From: Bacteroidales bacterium
Lineage (GTDB): Bacteria; Bacteroidota; Bacteroidia; Bacteroidales; P3
DNA length: 49,940 nucleotides
Reading direction: 5' to 3'
Assembly (NCBI GenBank): GCA_024400665.1
Contig: JAKSML010000010.1
Location: 1 to 49,940, forward strand
The translations under genes were made by a program, and so were the position numbers. This document shows positions 7,702 to 16,654 of this stretch, in pieces. The notes beneath the pieces were generated by a model, which was not told the DNA's origin, ran no database searches, and saw nothing but the letters and a program-made list of their open reading frames with translations. Within the stretch, counting starts at the first letter, position 1, and each line of letters starts with the position of its first letter.

Positions 7702-7869
7702 GCAAGCCTGCGAATCTCCAAATCTCCGAATCCGCAAGTCAGCAAATTAATAAGGAATAATTATTCGAAACATACCCCGCCACTTCGTGGCACCCCTTTC
7801 CGAAAAGGGAGGCTGCCGCACCCAATATGCAAGCCTGCGAATCTCCAAATCTCCGAATCTGCAAGTCAG
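7702..7869. repeat. 41-bp direct repeat flanking the fucosidase leader
   Basis: The 41 bases at 7702-7742 recur at 7829-7869 with one mismatch (start GCAAGCCTGCGAATCTCC, end GCAAGTCAG). Between them lies a small hairpin around CCCTTTCCGAAAAGGGAGG. The 7620-7899 gap otherwise holds no gene; an upstream extension of the fucosidase frame is not credible because it would translate these repeats. Confidence 0.85.
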
Positions 7870-7899
7870 TTAAACTACAAATCACATATCACACATATT

Positions 7900-9291
7900 A
7901 TGAGGAAACTTGCGTTATCAGTATTGTTTATGCTGTGGGCTTTCGCGGGCTTCGCGCAGTCGGCCCAGCAGGCGGAGACGGACTCCGTCGTCCTGAACCG
8001 CATCGACGAATGGCAGGACTTGAAACTCGGCTTCATGATGCACTGGGGCATGTATGCGCAGTGGGGCGTGGTGGAGTCGTGGAGCATCTGCAACGAGCCG
8101 TGGATAGACCGCCAAGGCGAGCCTTATACAGACTACAAGGCCCGCTACCAGGCGCTCAACAAGACGTTCAACCCCACCCATTTCCACCCCGAAGAGATGG
8201 CCGCCGCCGCGAAGGAGGCGGGCATGAGGTATGTGGTCTTCACCACGAAGCACCACGACGGCTTCTGCATGTTCCGCAGCGCGGAGACGGACTACAGCGT
8301 GGCGGGCAGCGACTGCCCCTACAGTCGCAAAGCCCAGCCCGACATCACGCTCGACATCGTCAATGCTTTCCGCTCGGCGGGATTATTGACGGGGCTCTAT
8401 TTCTCCAAGCCCGACTGGCACCACGCCGACTACTGGGCTCCCGAATGGGCTACGCCCGACAGGAATGTGAACTACGACATCGCGGAGCATCCCGAGCGCT
8501 GGGAGCGTTTCAAGGCTTTTACGCACAATCAGATTCGCGAGCTCACGCATAACTATGGCGACATCGACATCCTCTGGCTCGACGGCGGATGGGTGAGGCC
8601 CGAGTGGAGCCTCAACGAGGAGACGCTGCCGTGGCTGGGCTGCTATCAGCGCGTGCAGGATATCGACATGGACGCCCTCGTCGCCATTGCGCGAAGCGAC
8701 AACCCCGACTTGATTATCGTCGATCGCAGCGTGGGCGGCCGCTATGAGAACTACCGCACGCCCGAGAAGCAGGTGCCCGACACCCTGCTGCCCTATCCGT
8801 GGGAGACCTGCATGACGATGGGCGACAGCTGGTCGTATGTGCCTGGCGACCACTATAAATCGACCACGACGTTAGTCCACATGCTGGCGGATGTGGTGGC
8901 GAAAGGCGGCAACCTCCTCCTGAACGTGGGGCCTGATGCCGACGGCAGCCTCCCCGAGGAGGCGCTGCTGCGCATGAAGGAGCTTGGGGCATGGATGCGG
9001 GCGAACGGCGAGGCCATCTATGGCACCCGGCCGCTCTATCCCTATTGCCGCGACAAGGTGCGCTTCACCCAGAGCAAGGACGGCAAGCATCGCTATGCCC
9101 TCTGCCTCTTGGACGAGGGGACGCGGCAGGTCTCGTTCGCCGTGCCTTTCGCCGTGAAGAAGGTGCGGCTCATCTCTTCGCCGAAAGGCGGAAAGGCCAA
9201 AGCTGTCGGACAAGGCGGGAACACGGTGATAAAGATTTCCGCCACAGAGCCGATGCAGCACGCCGTAGCCGTGGAGGTAATTGAGAATTGA
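7900..9291 (+). CDS. Alpha-L-fucosidase, glycoside hydrolase family 29
   Basis: 463 residues from the ATG at 7900, chosen because it begins a clear signal peptide (MRKLALSVLFMLWAFAGFAQ). The GH29 hallmarks are present: KLGFMMHWGMYAQWG near the N-terminus, FTTKHHDGFCMF, and the nucleophile region DILWLDGGW with Asp228 as the expected catalytic residue. The C-terminal ~80 residues resemble a small beta-sandwich. The enzyme removes terminal alpha-fucose from host or plant glycans by a retaining mechanism and is expected in the periplasm or at the cell surface. No neighbouring SusC/SusD pair is visible, so it is not inside a full polysaccharide utilisation locus here. Confidence 0.92.
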   Translation: MRKLALSVLFMLWAFAGFAQSAQQAETDSVVLNRIDEWQDLKLGFMMHWGMYAQWGVVESWSICNEPWIDRQGEPYTDYKARYQALNKTFNPTHFHPEEMAAAAKEAGMRYVVFTTKHHDGFCMFRSAETDYSVAGSDCPYSRKAQPDITLDIVNAFRSAGLLTGLYFSKPDWHHADYWAPEWATPDRNVNYDIAEHPERWERFKAFTHNQIRELTHNYGDIDILWLDGGWVRPEWSLNEETLPWLGCYQRVQDIDMDALVAIARSDNPDLIIVDRSVGGRYENYRTPEKQVPDTLLPYPWETCMTMGDSWSYVPGDHYKSTTTLVHMLADVVAKGGNLLLNVGPDADGSLPEEALLRMKELGAWMRANGEAIYGTRPLYPYCRDKVRFTQSKDGKHRYALCLLDEGTRQVSFAVPFAVKKVRLISSPKGGKAKAVGQGGNTVIKISATEPMQHAVAVEVIEN

Positions 9292-9389
9292 TAATTGAGA
9301 ATTAAGGCGGTTGCCGTCGTTTCATTGAGAATTGGGCTGACACATCAATGTATTGTCAGCTCACAGTTCACTGATTACAGCTCACAGAA

Positions 9390-10607
9390 TCACTTATAGT
9401 ACATGAAGCTGAGTTTGTCTTCGACCAGGTATTCCTGTGCGACAGACTGGATGTCCTCGGCTGTGACGCTGAGGATGTCGCGGATGTTCTCCTCAAGGGT
9501 ATCGACGTGGTCGAAGTTGAGGTGAGCCTTGCCGATGCCCTCCATCACGGCCTGCCCCGAATCGTAGTCGATAGCAAGATTTCCGATAAACTGCATCTGC
9601 GCGGCTTTGAGCTGCTGAGAGGTGAGGCGGGTGTCGCGAAGGCGTTTCATCTCGTTCAAGATGAGCTCCGTGCTGCGCTCCGCGGCTCCGTTATCGACGC
9701 CGGCGTAGGTGAAGCTGATGCCTGCGTCAGTGAAAGTGTAGTAGGAGGAATAGATGTTGTAGCAGAAGCCGTGCTTCTCGCGGATGGCGACGTTGAGGCG
9801 CGAGTTCATGGCCGAGCCGCCGAGGATGTTGTTGAGGAGCGTGAAGGCCGTCTTGTTGTCGTCGAATGTGTTGGGTGCGGGACATCCTATGACCATGAGG
9901 GTCTGATGTCCGCGTTTGTTGATGGAGGTGTTGAAAGGGGTGTAGGTGGGGGGCGTGGTGCGCTGGATGTCGGCTGTGCGGGAGGGGTAGTCCTCAAAGT
10001 ATTTCTGGCACAGGCGGACAAGCTTCTTGAACTCCACGTTGCCCACTACGCTGATGACCATGCGGTCGGGCGTGTATTTTCGGTTCAGGTAGTCTTTCAA
10101 TATCTCCGAGGTAAAATGCTTGACGTTCTTCTTCGTGCCGAGGATGTCGTGTGCCAGAGGGTGGTCGCCGAAGAAGCTGTTCTCGAAATCCACGCAGATT
10201 GATTCGCTGTGGTCGTCTTTGTAGAGGTTGATCTCTTCGATGACCACATCCTTCTCTTTCTCAATCTCGTTGCTGGGGAAGGTGGCATGGAAGAGCATGT
10301 CGGCAAAGAGTTCGAGGCAGCGTTCGAGGTGCTCGGTCAAGGCCGAGGCGTAGATGCAGGTGTCCTCCTTGGTGGTGAAGGCGTCCAGCTCGCCGCCCAC
10401 GCCGTCGATGCGGTTGCGGATGTGGTAGGAACGGCGGTTTTCGGTGCCTTTGAAGATGGAGTGTTCGATGAAGTGCGCGATACCTTCGTTGGCACCTTCT
10501 TCATCGCGGGAGCCAACGTTGATATGGACGCCAGAGTAGATGACTGCTGAGGCTCTTTGTTTGAAGATGATGCGTATGCCGTTATTGAGTGTGTGGTATT
10601 GATACAT
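9390..10607 (-). CDS. M16 family zinc metallopeptidase
   Basis: 405 residues, one M16 unit with both halves. The inverted zinc motif HxxEH is HFIEH at residues 45-49 and the third ligand fits Glu124/125 in VVIEEINLYKDD. The second half carries the ERSTELILNEMKR region and the usual GGxxxSRLN-like segment (GGSAMNSRLNVAIREKHG). No signal peptide is seen, so it is probably cytoplasmic. Family members degrade small peptides or process precursors. It lies 81 bases downstream of the ligase-like gene, separated by an intergenic repeat, and may be the last gene of that minus-strand group. Confidence 0.9.
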   Translation of the reverse strand: MYQYHTLNNGIRIIFKQRASAVIYSGVHINVGSRDEEGANEGIAHFIEHSIFKGTENRRSYHIRNRIDGVGGELDAFTTKEDTCIYASALTEHLERCLELFADMLFHATFPSNEIEKEKDVVIEEINLYKDDHSESICVDFENSFFGDHPLAHDILGTKKNVKHFTSEILKDYLNRKYTPDRMVISVVGNVEFKKLVRLCQKYFEDYPSRTADIQRTTPPTYTPFNTSINKRGHQTLMVIGCPAPNTFDDNKTAFTLLNNILGGSAMNSRLNVAIREKHGFCYNIYSSYYTFTDAGISFTYAGVDNGAAERSTELILNEMKRLRDTRLTSQQLKAAQMQFIGNLAIDYDSGQAVMEGIGKAHLNFDHVDTLEENIRDILSVTAEDIQSVAQEYLVEDKLSFMYYK

Positions 10608-10690
10608 GATGGTGAATAGTGAATTGTGAATAGTGAATTGTGATGGGGTGGTAGCCGTCCGCGTCAGCCCACTCTTAACTCTTAATTCTT
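10608..10690. repeat. TGAATAGTGAATTG-type intergenic repeat
   Basis: Direct copies of GTGAATAGTGAATTGTGA are followed by a GGTGGTAGCCGTC core and then CTCTTAACTCTTAATTCTT repeats. Related elements sit at 9286-9390, 18075-18160, 20298-20400 and inside murF at 42978-43016. They look like a dispersed short repeat family of this genome. Confidence 0.7.
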
Positions 10691-12281
10691 AACTCTTAAC
10701 TAATTCGGATTTTCTCGGAGCGAGGAGCACGAAGCCGAGGGCGGCGAAGGTGATGCCGGCGAGGGTTTCGAGGGTGTCTTCGCTGATGAACGAGATGAGC
10801 AGGATGCAGAGGAATGCCGTGAAAACGACGCTGCTGCAATGGCGCTCTTTATGGATTGCCCTGACGAAGCAGAAGGCGATGATGATAAATCCGAGCAGTC
10901 CGAAAGCGATGAGGAAGTTGAGGTACTGGTTGTGTGTGTGCAGATTGGTGTCGGCGAGGGGGGACTGCTCCATGACGAGGTTCTCGTGGCATACATCGGG
11001 CACATCGCCCGTCCCTACGCCGAAGATGGGATGATGGAGAAAGACCTGCAGGCCGTTCTTCCACAGCTCGATGCGCTGCAGCATGGAGAAGTTGGAGACG
11101 CTGTGGTAGCAGCGATGGCTCTCGTATTCATAGAGGAAGGCGTAGGCCATCTTTCGGGGACCGTGCTGCAGATAGACGGGGTTGGCAATGCCCTTCTCGA
11201 TGGCGGTGATGTCCTCGGGGGTGAGCTGCGTCATGCCAAGGCTGTCTTTGGTGAGACCGAGGCCGTTGAGGTAGCGCAGGAGGGTGGGGTAGATGGTGTA
11301 GCCCGTGGCGGTGAGGGAGTCGAAGGGAAATGCGCTCACCTTCGTCCATTCCTGCCGCATCTCCTCTTCGCAGATGTAGTGGTGGATGTAGTTGCCGTTC
11401 TCGATGATGCCGTCATCGTGGTGGACGTAGGGGCGGCCGTTGGGTGTCAAGGCTGCCAGCGGCTGTGTGGAGAGCTCTTGGAGGTGGTAGTAGTCGTGGG
11501 TGTATATGGTGGCGAGGAGGCCGACGGCCAGGATGATGGCGGAGAGTACGCTTGTGATGAGGAGCCTGCTTCGGCGCGTCATGCGGCGGCGATACACGAT
11601 GGCAAGCGTGACGCTCATCACAAAGAGGATGATGAAGGCGGTGTAGGCGTGCAGCAGGAACAGGAAGCAGAGATACCACAGCGTAAGGGCAAGGCTGACA
11701 CCGCAGATCCAGCCTTTGCGGTAGTGGAAGGCGGCATAGAAGAGCAGCACGATGGAGAGGCAGATGTTCAGTCCGAAGCGTATGTGGGAGATGTAGGGGA
11801 CAATCTCACGATAGGGCAGGTCGGGAATGGTGAGGTGGCGGACAAGTCCGATGATGGTGACAACGAAGACTGTTCCGCAATAGCAGATGCCGACGTTCAG
11901 CGCTTCTTTGGCGTTGAGCGGCTTGGTGGTGAGGATGACCAGTGGCAGGGCTATGAGCGGCAGCTTCTTCTGGATGTCGAAAAGTCCGTAACTTAGATTG
12001 GCTGTGCCGAGAAGCCAGACGAGGTGGACGGCGATGAGGGCGAGGAAGGCTTGCAGAAGATGGTTGTGGCGGAAGTCGCCGAATTTCTCTGTCCAATTCC
12101 ATTCGACAACCCAGTTCGCCAGCAGCAGCACCCACAGCAGGTTGGTGGCAAAGACCGAGGTGGTCATCGCTCCCGCTATCAGGCACAGCAGCACGACAAA
12201 GATGCTCCTATGGATGCGGGCTCTTTTCGTCTGAAAATCTTTTCGTCTGAAAATCTTTTCGTCTGAAAATTTGTTTCTCAT
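10689..12281 (-). CDS. O-antigen ligase-like membrane protein (Wzy_C type)
   Basis: 530 residues with about ten to twelve membrane segments and a large loop between residues ~270 and 420. The end of this loop has FGVGTGDVPDV and TNLHTHNQYLNFLIAFG, the GxGxG and HNxxL region of the Wzy_C/WaaL superfamily. Members polymerise glycans or ligate them to lipid A core. Its ATG overlaps the stop of the protease gene (ATGA), so translation is likely coupled. The first ~20 codons contain three exact 16-bp repeats. Whether it is a ligase, a polymerase or a protein glycosyltransferase cannot be decided. Confidence 0.75.
   Translation of the reverse strand: MRNKFSDEKIFRRKDFQTKRARIHRSIFVVLLCLIAGAMTTSVFATNLLWVLLLANWVVEWNWTEKFGDFRHNHLLQAFLALIAVHLVWLLGTANLSYGLFDIQKKLPLIALPLVILTTKPLNAKEALNVGICYCGTVFVVTIIGLVRHLTIPDLPYREIVPYISHIRFGLNICLSIVLLFYAAFHYRKGWICGVSLALTLWYLCFLFLLHAYTAFIILFVMSVTLAIVYRRRMTRRSRLLITSVLSAIILAVGLLATIYTHDYYHLQELSTQPLAALTPNGRPYVHHDDGIIENGNYIHHYICEEEMRQEWTKVSAFPFDSLTATGYTIYPTLLRYLNGLGLTKDSLGMTQLTPEDITAIEKGIANPVYLQHGPRKMAYAFLYEYESHRCYHSVSNFSMLQRIELWKNGLQVFLHHPIFGVGTGDVPDVCHENLVMEQSPLADTNLHTHNQYLNFLIAFGLLGFIIIAFCFVRAIHKERHCSSVVFTAFLCILLISFISEDTLETLAGITFAALGFVLLAPRKSELVKS
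12223..12270. repeat. Three exact 16-bp tandem repeats inside a coding region
   Basis: Copies at 12223-12238, 12239-12254 and 12255-12270, each CTTTTCGTCTGAAAAT on the plus strand. They fall in codons ~5-20 of the O-antigen ligase-like gene. 16 is not a multiple of three, so gain or loss of one copy would shift the frame. Confidence 0.95.
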
Positions 12282-13915
12282 TTGCCTAAGATGCGGTTAT
12301 ATTCTTCCTTGTTGGTGAGCACTTCGACGGCCTTCTTCACATCGGGGTCGGCGGAGAGGGAACCCTCGATGCTGCCCGTGCGGTAGTAGTAATGCACGAG
12401 GATGGCATCCTTCAGCAGCTCGCTGATTTCCTCGCGGTTGCGCATGAGGTCCTCTTTTTTAGCCTCTTTGTAGGTCTTTTCGAGCTGGTCGATCTGCTGC
12501 TTGAGGTTGTCCATATAGTTCTCTTCTTCGGCCACTTTGCGGAGGTCGGAGATGATGTTTTCGGTGTAGGTGGTGTAGTCGTAGGTCTTGTCGGAGAGGT
12601 AATCGACGAAGTCCTGATATATCTCGTCCGTGATTTGGAACTCGCTTGCAGGGGGTATGCTTTCGTGTTCCTTGACGAACTTCATGGCGTAGTTGAAGAA
12701 GTGGAAGCGGTTGTAGAGGGCTATGGAGAGCAGCGAGCTGGTCTCATGCTCCACCTCGATGTCGGGCTCTATGCCGAAGCCGTCATAGACGGTGCGGCCA
12801 TTGCGGGTCTTGAAGGCGGTCTTCAGCGAGTCTGGCACCTTGAGGGCGCGGCCGTTTTCGTCGCGATGTTTGTAGTCGATGGCCTGGATGCAGCGGCCGC
12901 TGGGGATGAAATATTTTGACACGGTGATCTTCATCTGTGTGTTGTAGGGCATGGGCAGGATGTTCTGCACAAGTCCCTTGCCGTAGGAGCGTTCGCCGAT
13001 GATGACGGCGCGGTCGAGGTCTTGCAGGCTGCCGCTTACAATCTCGCTGGCCGAGGCACTGTTGCCGTTCACGAGCACCGCTACAGGAATGTCCACGTCT
13101 TCGGGAGCCATGCGGGTGCGGCTCTTGGTGTTCTTGGATGCCACCTTGCCTTTGGTCTCAACAACCAGCTCGTTGGCTTTCACCCAGATGTTGACGATGT
13201 CCACGGCCTCGTTCATCAGACCGCCGCCATTTCCGCGAAGGTCGAGAATGAAGCCTTGCATGTCGGGGTGGTCGCGTTTGAGCTGGCGGAAGGCATCGCG
13301 CACGTTCTTGGCTGCGTCTTGTGTGAACTCGTCAAGGCGCACATAGCCCACGTTCCCGTTTACCATGCCGCTGTAGGAGACGTTGGGCAGGCGTATCTCG
13401 GCGCGGGTGATGACGACGTCGAACTCCTTTCCGTCTCTTTCAAGGCGGAGGGTCACATTCGTCCCTGCCTGTCCGCGCATGGCGGCGCTTACGTCTGTGC
13501 TGCTCTTGCCTTCGGTGCTTTCGCCGTTCACGGCAAGGATGCGGTCGCCAATCTTCACGCCGGCCTTATCGGCAGGGAGGCCCTTGTAGGGTTCGGCAAT
13601 ATAGCTCTTGCCGTTCTCTTGGTGGATGAGGGAGCCGATACCGCCATATTGGCCGAGCACCTGCATCTTCACGTCCTCTATATCGCTCTCGGCGAAATAG
13701 TTGGTGTAGGGGTCCATCGAGGCCAGCATGGCGTCGAGAGCCACCTTCATGGTCTTGCCGGGATCGACATCATCGACATAGTTGCTGTGGAGGTTCTTAT
13801 ATACGTTGGCAAATATTTCGAGGTTCTTGGAAATCTCAAAACCTTTATCGTTCTGTGCTGTGGCAGCAGAGCCGAGGGCGAGGAGCAAAGAAAGTGCTAT
13901 AATTCTGCGTCTCAT
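12278..13915 (-). CDS. S41 family C-terminal processing peptidase
   Basis: 545 residues with the signal peptide MRRRIIALSLLLALGSAATAQ. The PDZ domain lies at residues ~85-175 (GGIGSLI, KGLPADKAGVKIGDRILAVNG). The S41 core has FILDLRGNGGG at 222-232, the nucleophile Ser288 in NGNSASASEIV and the general base Lys313 in GERSYGKGLVQ, spaced 25 residues apart as in Prc/CtpA. It is a periplasmic serine protease that trims or degrades envelope proteins from their C-terminus. Its start overlaps the stop of the antiporter gene by four bases and its stop overlaps the next start, so the three genes form an operon. Confidence 0.93.
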   Translation of the reverse strand: MRRRIIALSLLLALGSAATAQNDKGFEISKNLEIFANVYKNLHSNYVDDVDPGKTMKVALDAMLASMDPYTNYFAESDIEDVKMQVLGQYGGIGSLIHQENGKSYIAEPYKGLPADKAGVKIGDRILAVNGESTEGKSSTDVSAAMRGQAGTNVTLRLERDGKEFDVVITRAEIRLPNVSYSGMVNGNVGYVRLDEFTQDAAKNVRDAFRQLKRDHPDMQGFILDLRGNGGGLMNEAVDIVNIWVKANELVVETKGKVASKNTKSRTRMAPEDVDIPVAVLVNGNSASASEIVSGSLQDLDRAVIIGERSYGKGLVQNILPMPYNTQMKITVSKYFIPSGRCIQAIDYKHRDENGRALKVPDSLKTAFKTRNGRTVYDGFGIEPDIEVEHETSSLLSIALYNRFHFFNYAMKFVKEHESIPPASEFQITDEIYQDFVDYLSDKTYDYTTYTENIISDLRKVAEEENYMDNLKQQIDQLEKTYKEAKKEDLMRNREEISELLKDAILVHYYYRTGSIEGSLSADPDVKKAVEVLTNKEEYNRILGK

Positions 13916-16224
13916 ATTGTATTATTTAAAGGAGAATAAATAAAGTCTTTATCGGATTCGAGCTGGGCGTCGCTATCGGGCATAGCCTTATGAAATTCGG
14001 TGACGTTCAGTTCGTTGGGTGATACCAGCCAAACCACGTCGTCCACCTCGAATGTTGTGTCGGGACCAGGGTTGAGCATGTAGTCCGTGCCACGTTCGAT
14101 GGCGATGATGAGGGCGTGGTATATGTTCATGAAGTTAGAACTGCGTATGGTGGTGCCTATCAGCTTGTTGTTGGGACTTACCTCAAGGCGGTAGGTGTTG
14201 ATTTCGTGGTCGGAATGGTCGTGGATGAGCATGTCGGGCTCCACCTCTAAGACGCTGCGCACCTTTGCCAGCTGCTCTTCGCTGCCCAGGATAGTGAGGC
14301 GGTCGCCAGGCAGGATGAGGATGTCCTTGTCGGGCAGGTCGATGACCTTTCCGGCACGTTCCACAGTCACCACGTTGATGTCGTAGTCTTGGCGGAACCT
14401 TGTGTCTTTCAATGCTCTGCCAGCCATCTCGGAATAGGGGGTGACGGTGATGCGCTCCATGAGGAAGTTCTTTTCCAGCGATTCAGGTATCTTGAAAGAG
14501 TGCTGGGCTTGTCGCTGGTAGAAGTTGGACACAAAGTGCTCTTCGATGCGGTTGTAGAAGTCTGTGGCTCTGCGTGATAGCAGCACGATGAGGACCACAA
14601 TGGTGGCCACCACAATCAGGAGGCCGATGGCGAGGTGGACATATTTCGACACCACCCATCCCACGATGAAGATGGTGATGGCGTAGCGCAGGGCCAGCAG
14701 GGGGATGACGGCTACCTGGCTGGTGGGGTAGGCCTGCAGCATCTTGCGGATGCGCTGATGGCTGACGTTCTTCACCGCCAGCGCCCACAGGAAGGGGGTC
14801 ATGATGGTGAGCGTGATGACCATGCCCAGGAGGTTGCCCCAGATGGCAGGAATTTCCCAGCCCACAAACAGCTTGTTGATGAACGGCTTGAGAAGCAGGA
14901 AGCTGAGGAATGCCAGGGCTACGAGGATGACGCCGTAGAGGAGAATGGAGGTGAGCTGTTTGCGCACAAAGGTGGTGAGCTTCTTCTCGTGCGTGGTGAC
15001 GCGTGAGGAGCTGCTGTAGTGTTCCAGAGCTGTCCTGAATCGTTTGGGCAGTTTGGGATAGACCTTCTCGTATGCCGGCAGGCCGGCTTTAATCATGTAG
15101 GGCGTCACAAAGGTGGTGAGGATAGAGACGGAGACGATGATGGGGTAGAGGTTGGGGTCTATCACATTGAAGCTCAGACCCAGTCCCGCAATGATGAACG
15201 AGAACTCACCAATCTGGCAGAAGCAGAAGCCGCCCTGCATGGATGTTTTCAAAGGCTTGCCGCTCAGCGTCATGCCAATCGTGGCGGCCATGGATTTGAA
15301 GATGATGACCGTGGCGGCAATCACTAATATGGGTACAATATATTTTACCAGCACCTCGGGGTTGACCAGCATACCCACCGAGACGAAGAATACAGCCCCG
15401 AAGAGGTTTTTGATGGGCGTGATGATGCGGTGGATGACATCGGCTTCGATGGTCTCGCTCAGGATGGCGCCCATCACAAAGGCACCCAGAGCGGTGGAGA
15501 ATCCTGCAAAGTCGGCAAGCACCACCATGCCGAAGCAGAGTCCCACGGCAACGATGCAGAGGGTCTCTTCCGACATCCATTTGCGCATGCTTTTCAGCAG
15601 GGAGGGGATGAGGAAGATGCCGAAGGTGAACCACACTATCAGGAAGAAAACCAGCTTGATGAGGCTCATGCCGAGCTCGGCGCCGTCGAATTTGCGGCTA
15701 ACGCTCAAGGTGGAGAGGAACACAAGGAGCAGCACCGCCACGAGGTCCTCCACCACGAGCACGGCCGTCACCGTGCTTGTGAACTTCTGCTGCTTCAGCT
15801 TCAGGTCGTCGAACGATTTGATGATAATCGTAGTCGAAGAAATCGAGAGCATGCAGCCGAGGAATATGCTGTCCATGTGGCCCATGCCGAGGGCGTGGCC
15901 CACGGTGTTGCCCACCACGAACATGATGCCCAGCTCGGTGAGGGCTGTGATGGCGCCCGTGGCTCCAACCTTCTTCAACTTCTTGATACTGAACTCTAAG
16001 CCCAAGGCGAACATGAGGAACACGATGCCGATGTCGCTCCACACATGGATGTTGGTGTCGTCCGTGATGGCGGGGAACCAAGGGAAGTAAGGACCTATGA
16101 AGAATCCTGCTACGATATATCCCAGCACGAGGGGCTGCTTCAGCCATTTGAAGATGACCGTGATGACGCCCGCCGTGAAGAGGATGATGGCCAAGTCGAG
16201 GAATATAGGAGGCAGTGATGACAT
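13912..16224 (-). CDS. CPA2-type monovalent cation:proton antiporter
   Basis: 770 residues. Residues ~1-390 are the 12-helix exchanger domain (PLVLGYIVAGFFIGPY, SSTTIIIKSFDDL, GAFVMGAILSET, GQIGEFSFIIAG-like CQIGEFSFIIAGLG), as in KefB and Na+/H+ antiporters. Residues ~430-570 add further membrane helices. The C-terminal ~160 residues are soluble with two TrkA_C/RCK-like repeats (IDLPDKDILILPGDRLTILG and EVDDVVWLVSP), which usually bind nucleotides or ions and gate transport. It is the first gene of the operon with the protease and ligase. The ion is not settled by sequence; potassium or sodium exchange for protons is expected. Confidence 0.9.
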   Translation of the reverse strand: MSSLPPIFLDLAIILFTAGVITVIFKWLKQPLVLGYIVAGFFIGPYFPWFPAITDDTNIHVWSDIGIVFLMFALGLEFSIKKLKKVGATGAITALTELGIMFVVGNTVGHALGMGHMDSIFLGCMLSISSTTIIIKSFDDLKLKQQKFTSTVTAVLVVEDLVAVLLLVFLSTLSVSRKFDGAELGMSLIKLVFFLIVWFTFGIFLIPSLLKSMRKWMSEETLCIVAVGLCFGMVVLADFAGFSTALGAFVMGAILSETIEADVIHRIITPIKNLFGAVFFVSVGMLVNPEVLVKYIVPILVIAATVIIFKSMAATIGMTLSGKPLKTSMQGGFCFCQIGEFSFIIAGLGLSFNVIDPNLYPIIVSVSILTTFVTPYMIKAGLPAYEKVYPKLPKRFRTALEHYSSSSRVTTHEKKLTTFVRKQLTSILLYGVILVALAFLSFLLLKPFINKLFVGWEIPAIWGNLLGMVITLTIMTPFLWALAVKNVSHQRIRKMLQAYPTSQVAVIPLLALRYAITIFIVGWVVSKYVHLAIGLLIVVATIVVLIVLLSRRATDFYNRIEEHFVSNFYQRQAQHSFKIPESLEKNFLMERITVTPYSEMAGRALKDTRFRQDYDINVVTVERAGKVIDLPDKDILILPGDRLTILGSEEQLAKVRSVLEVEPDMLIHDHSDHEINTYRLEVSPNNKLIGTTIRSSNFMNIYHALIIAIERGTDYMLNPGPDTTFEVDDVVWLVSPNELNVTEFHKAMPDSDAQLESDKDFIYSPLNNTI

Positions 16225-16339
16225 GTCTATATATTATTTTAATCCTATTAATAACGCAAAAGATGTGATTATATTATATCTTTTATGTGTTAAATTTATT
16301 AAGTAATTTCTTAATTTCAAAGCTCGCCATAGCTTCGGA

Positions 16340-16365
16340 AAAACAAGGCTGAAAAGCCCTGTTTT
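16340..16365. repeat. Hairpin in the divergent intergenic region
   Basis: AAAACAAGGCT pairs with AGCCCTGTTTT around a GAAA loop. It lies between divergently read genes, so it is not an obvious terminator of either. Confidence 0.6.
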
Positions 16366-16390
16366 GTTCGCTCCAGCTTCGCTCTTAGGA

Positions 16391-16445
16391 GCGGAGCTAA
16401 GGCGGAGGTAAGGCGAAGCTAAGGCGGAGGTAAGACGGAGCTGGG
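16391..16445. repeat. Five tandem 11-bp repeats
   Basis: Units GCGGAGCTAAG, GCGGAGGTAAG, GCGAAGCTAAG, GCGGAGGTAAG and ACGGAGCTGGG run head to tail. They lie between the antiporter gene (minus) and the thioredoxin-like gene (plus). The rest of 16225-16654 shows AT-rich sequence and no gene. Confidence 0.9.
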
Positions 16446-16654
16446 TTTTGTCCGTTTTTTGCAAGAAAGAGGTCTGCGAAATGTTAAAATCAAATGTTAA
16501 TTGTTGTAAGGATTATGGGCGGCTGCGTTTTTGTGGATTTTGGTTGGCTGGAGGCTTTGTCGATTTCGGGTGCCATAGACCGAAATATTTTTTTGCGGTT
16601 GTGCAATATTACGGGATTATTGCCGTTATGGTGTTATTATATATTTATTGTAGT

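Noticed and set aside
7675-7899. Extended N-terminus of the fucosidase
   Set aside because: It would translate two copies of an intergenic direct repeat; the signal peptide starts at 7900.
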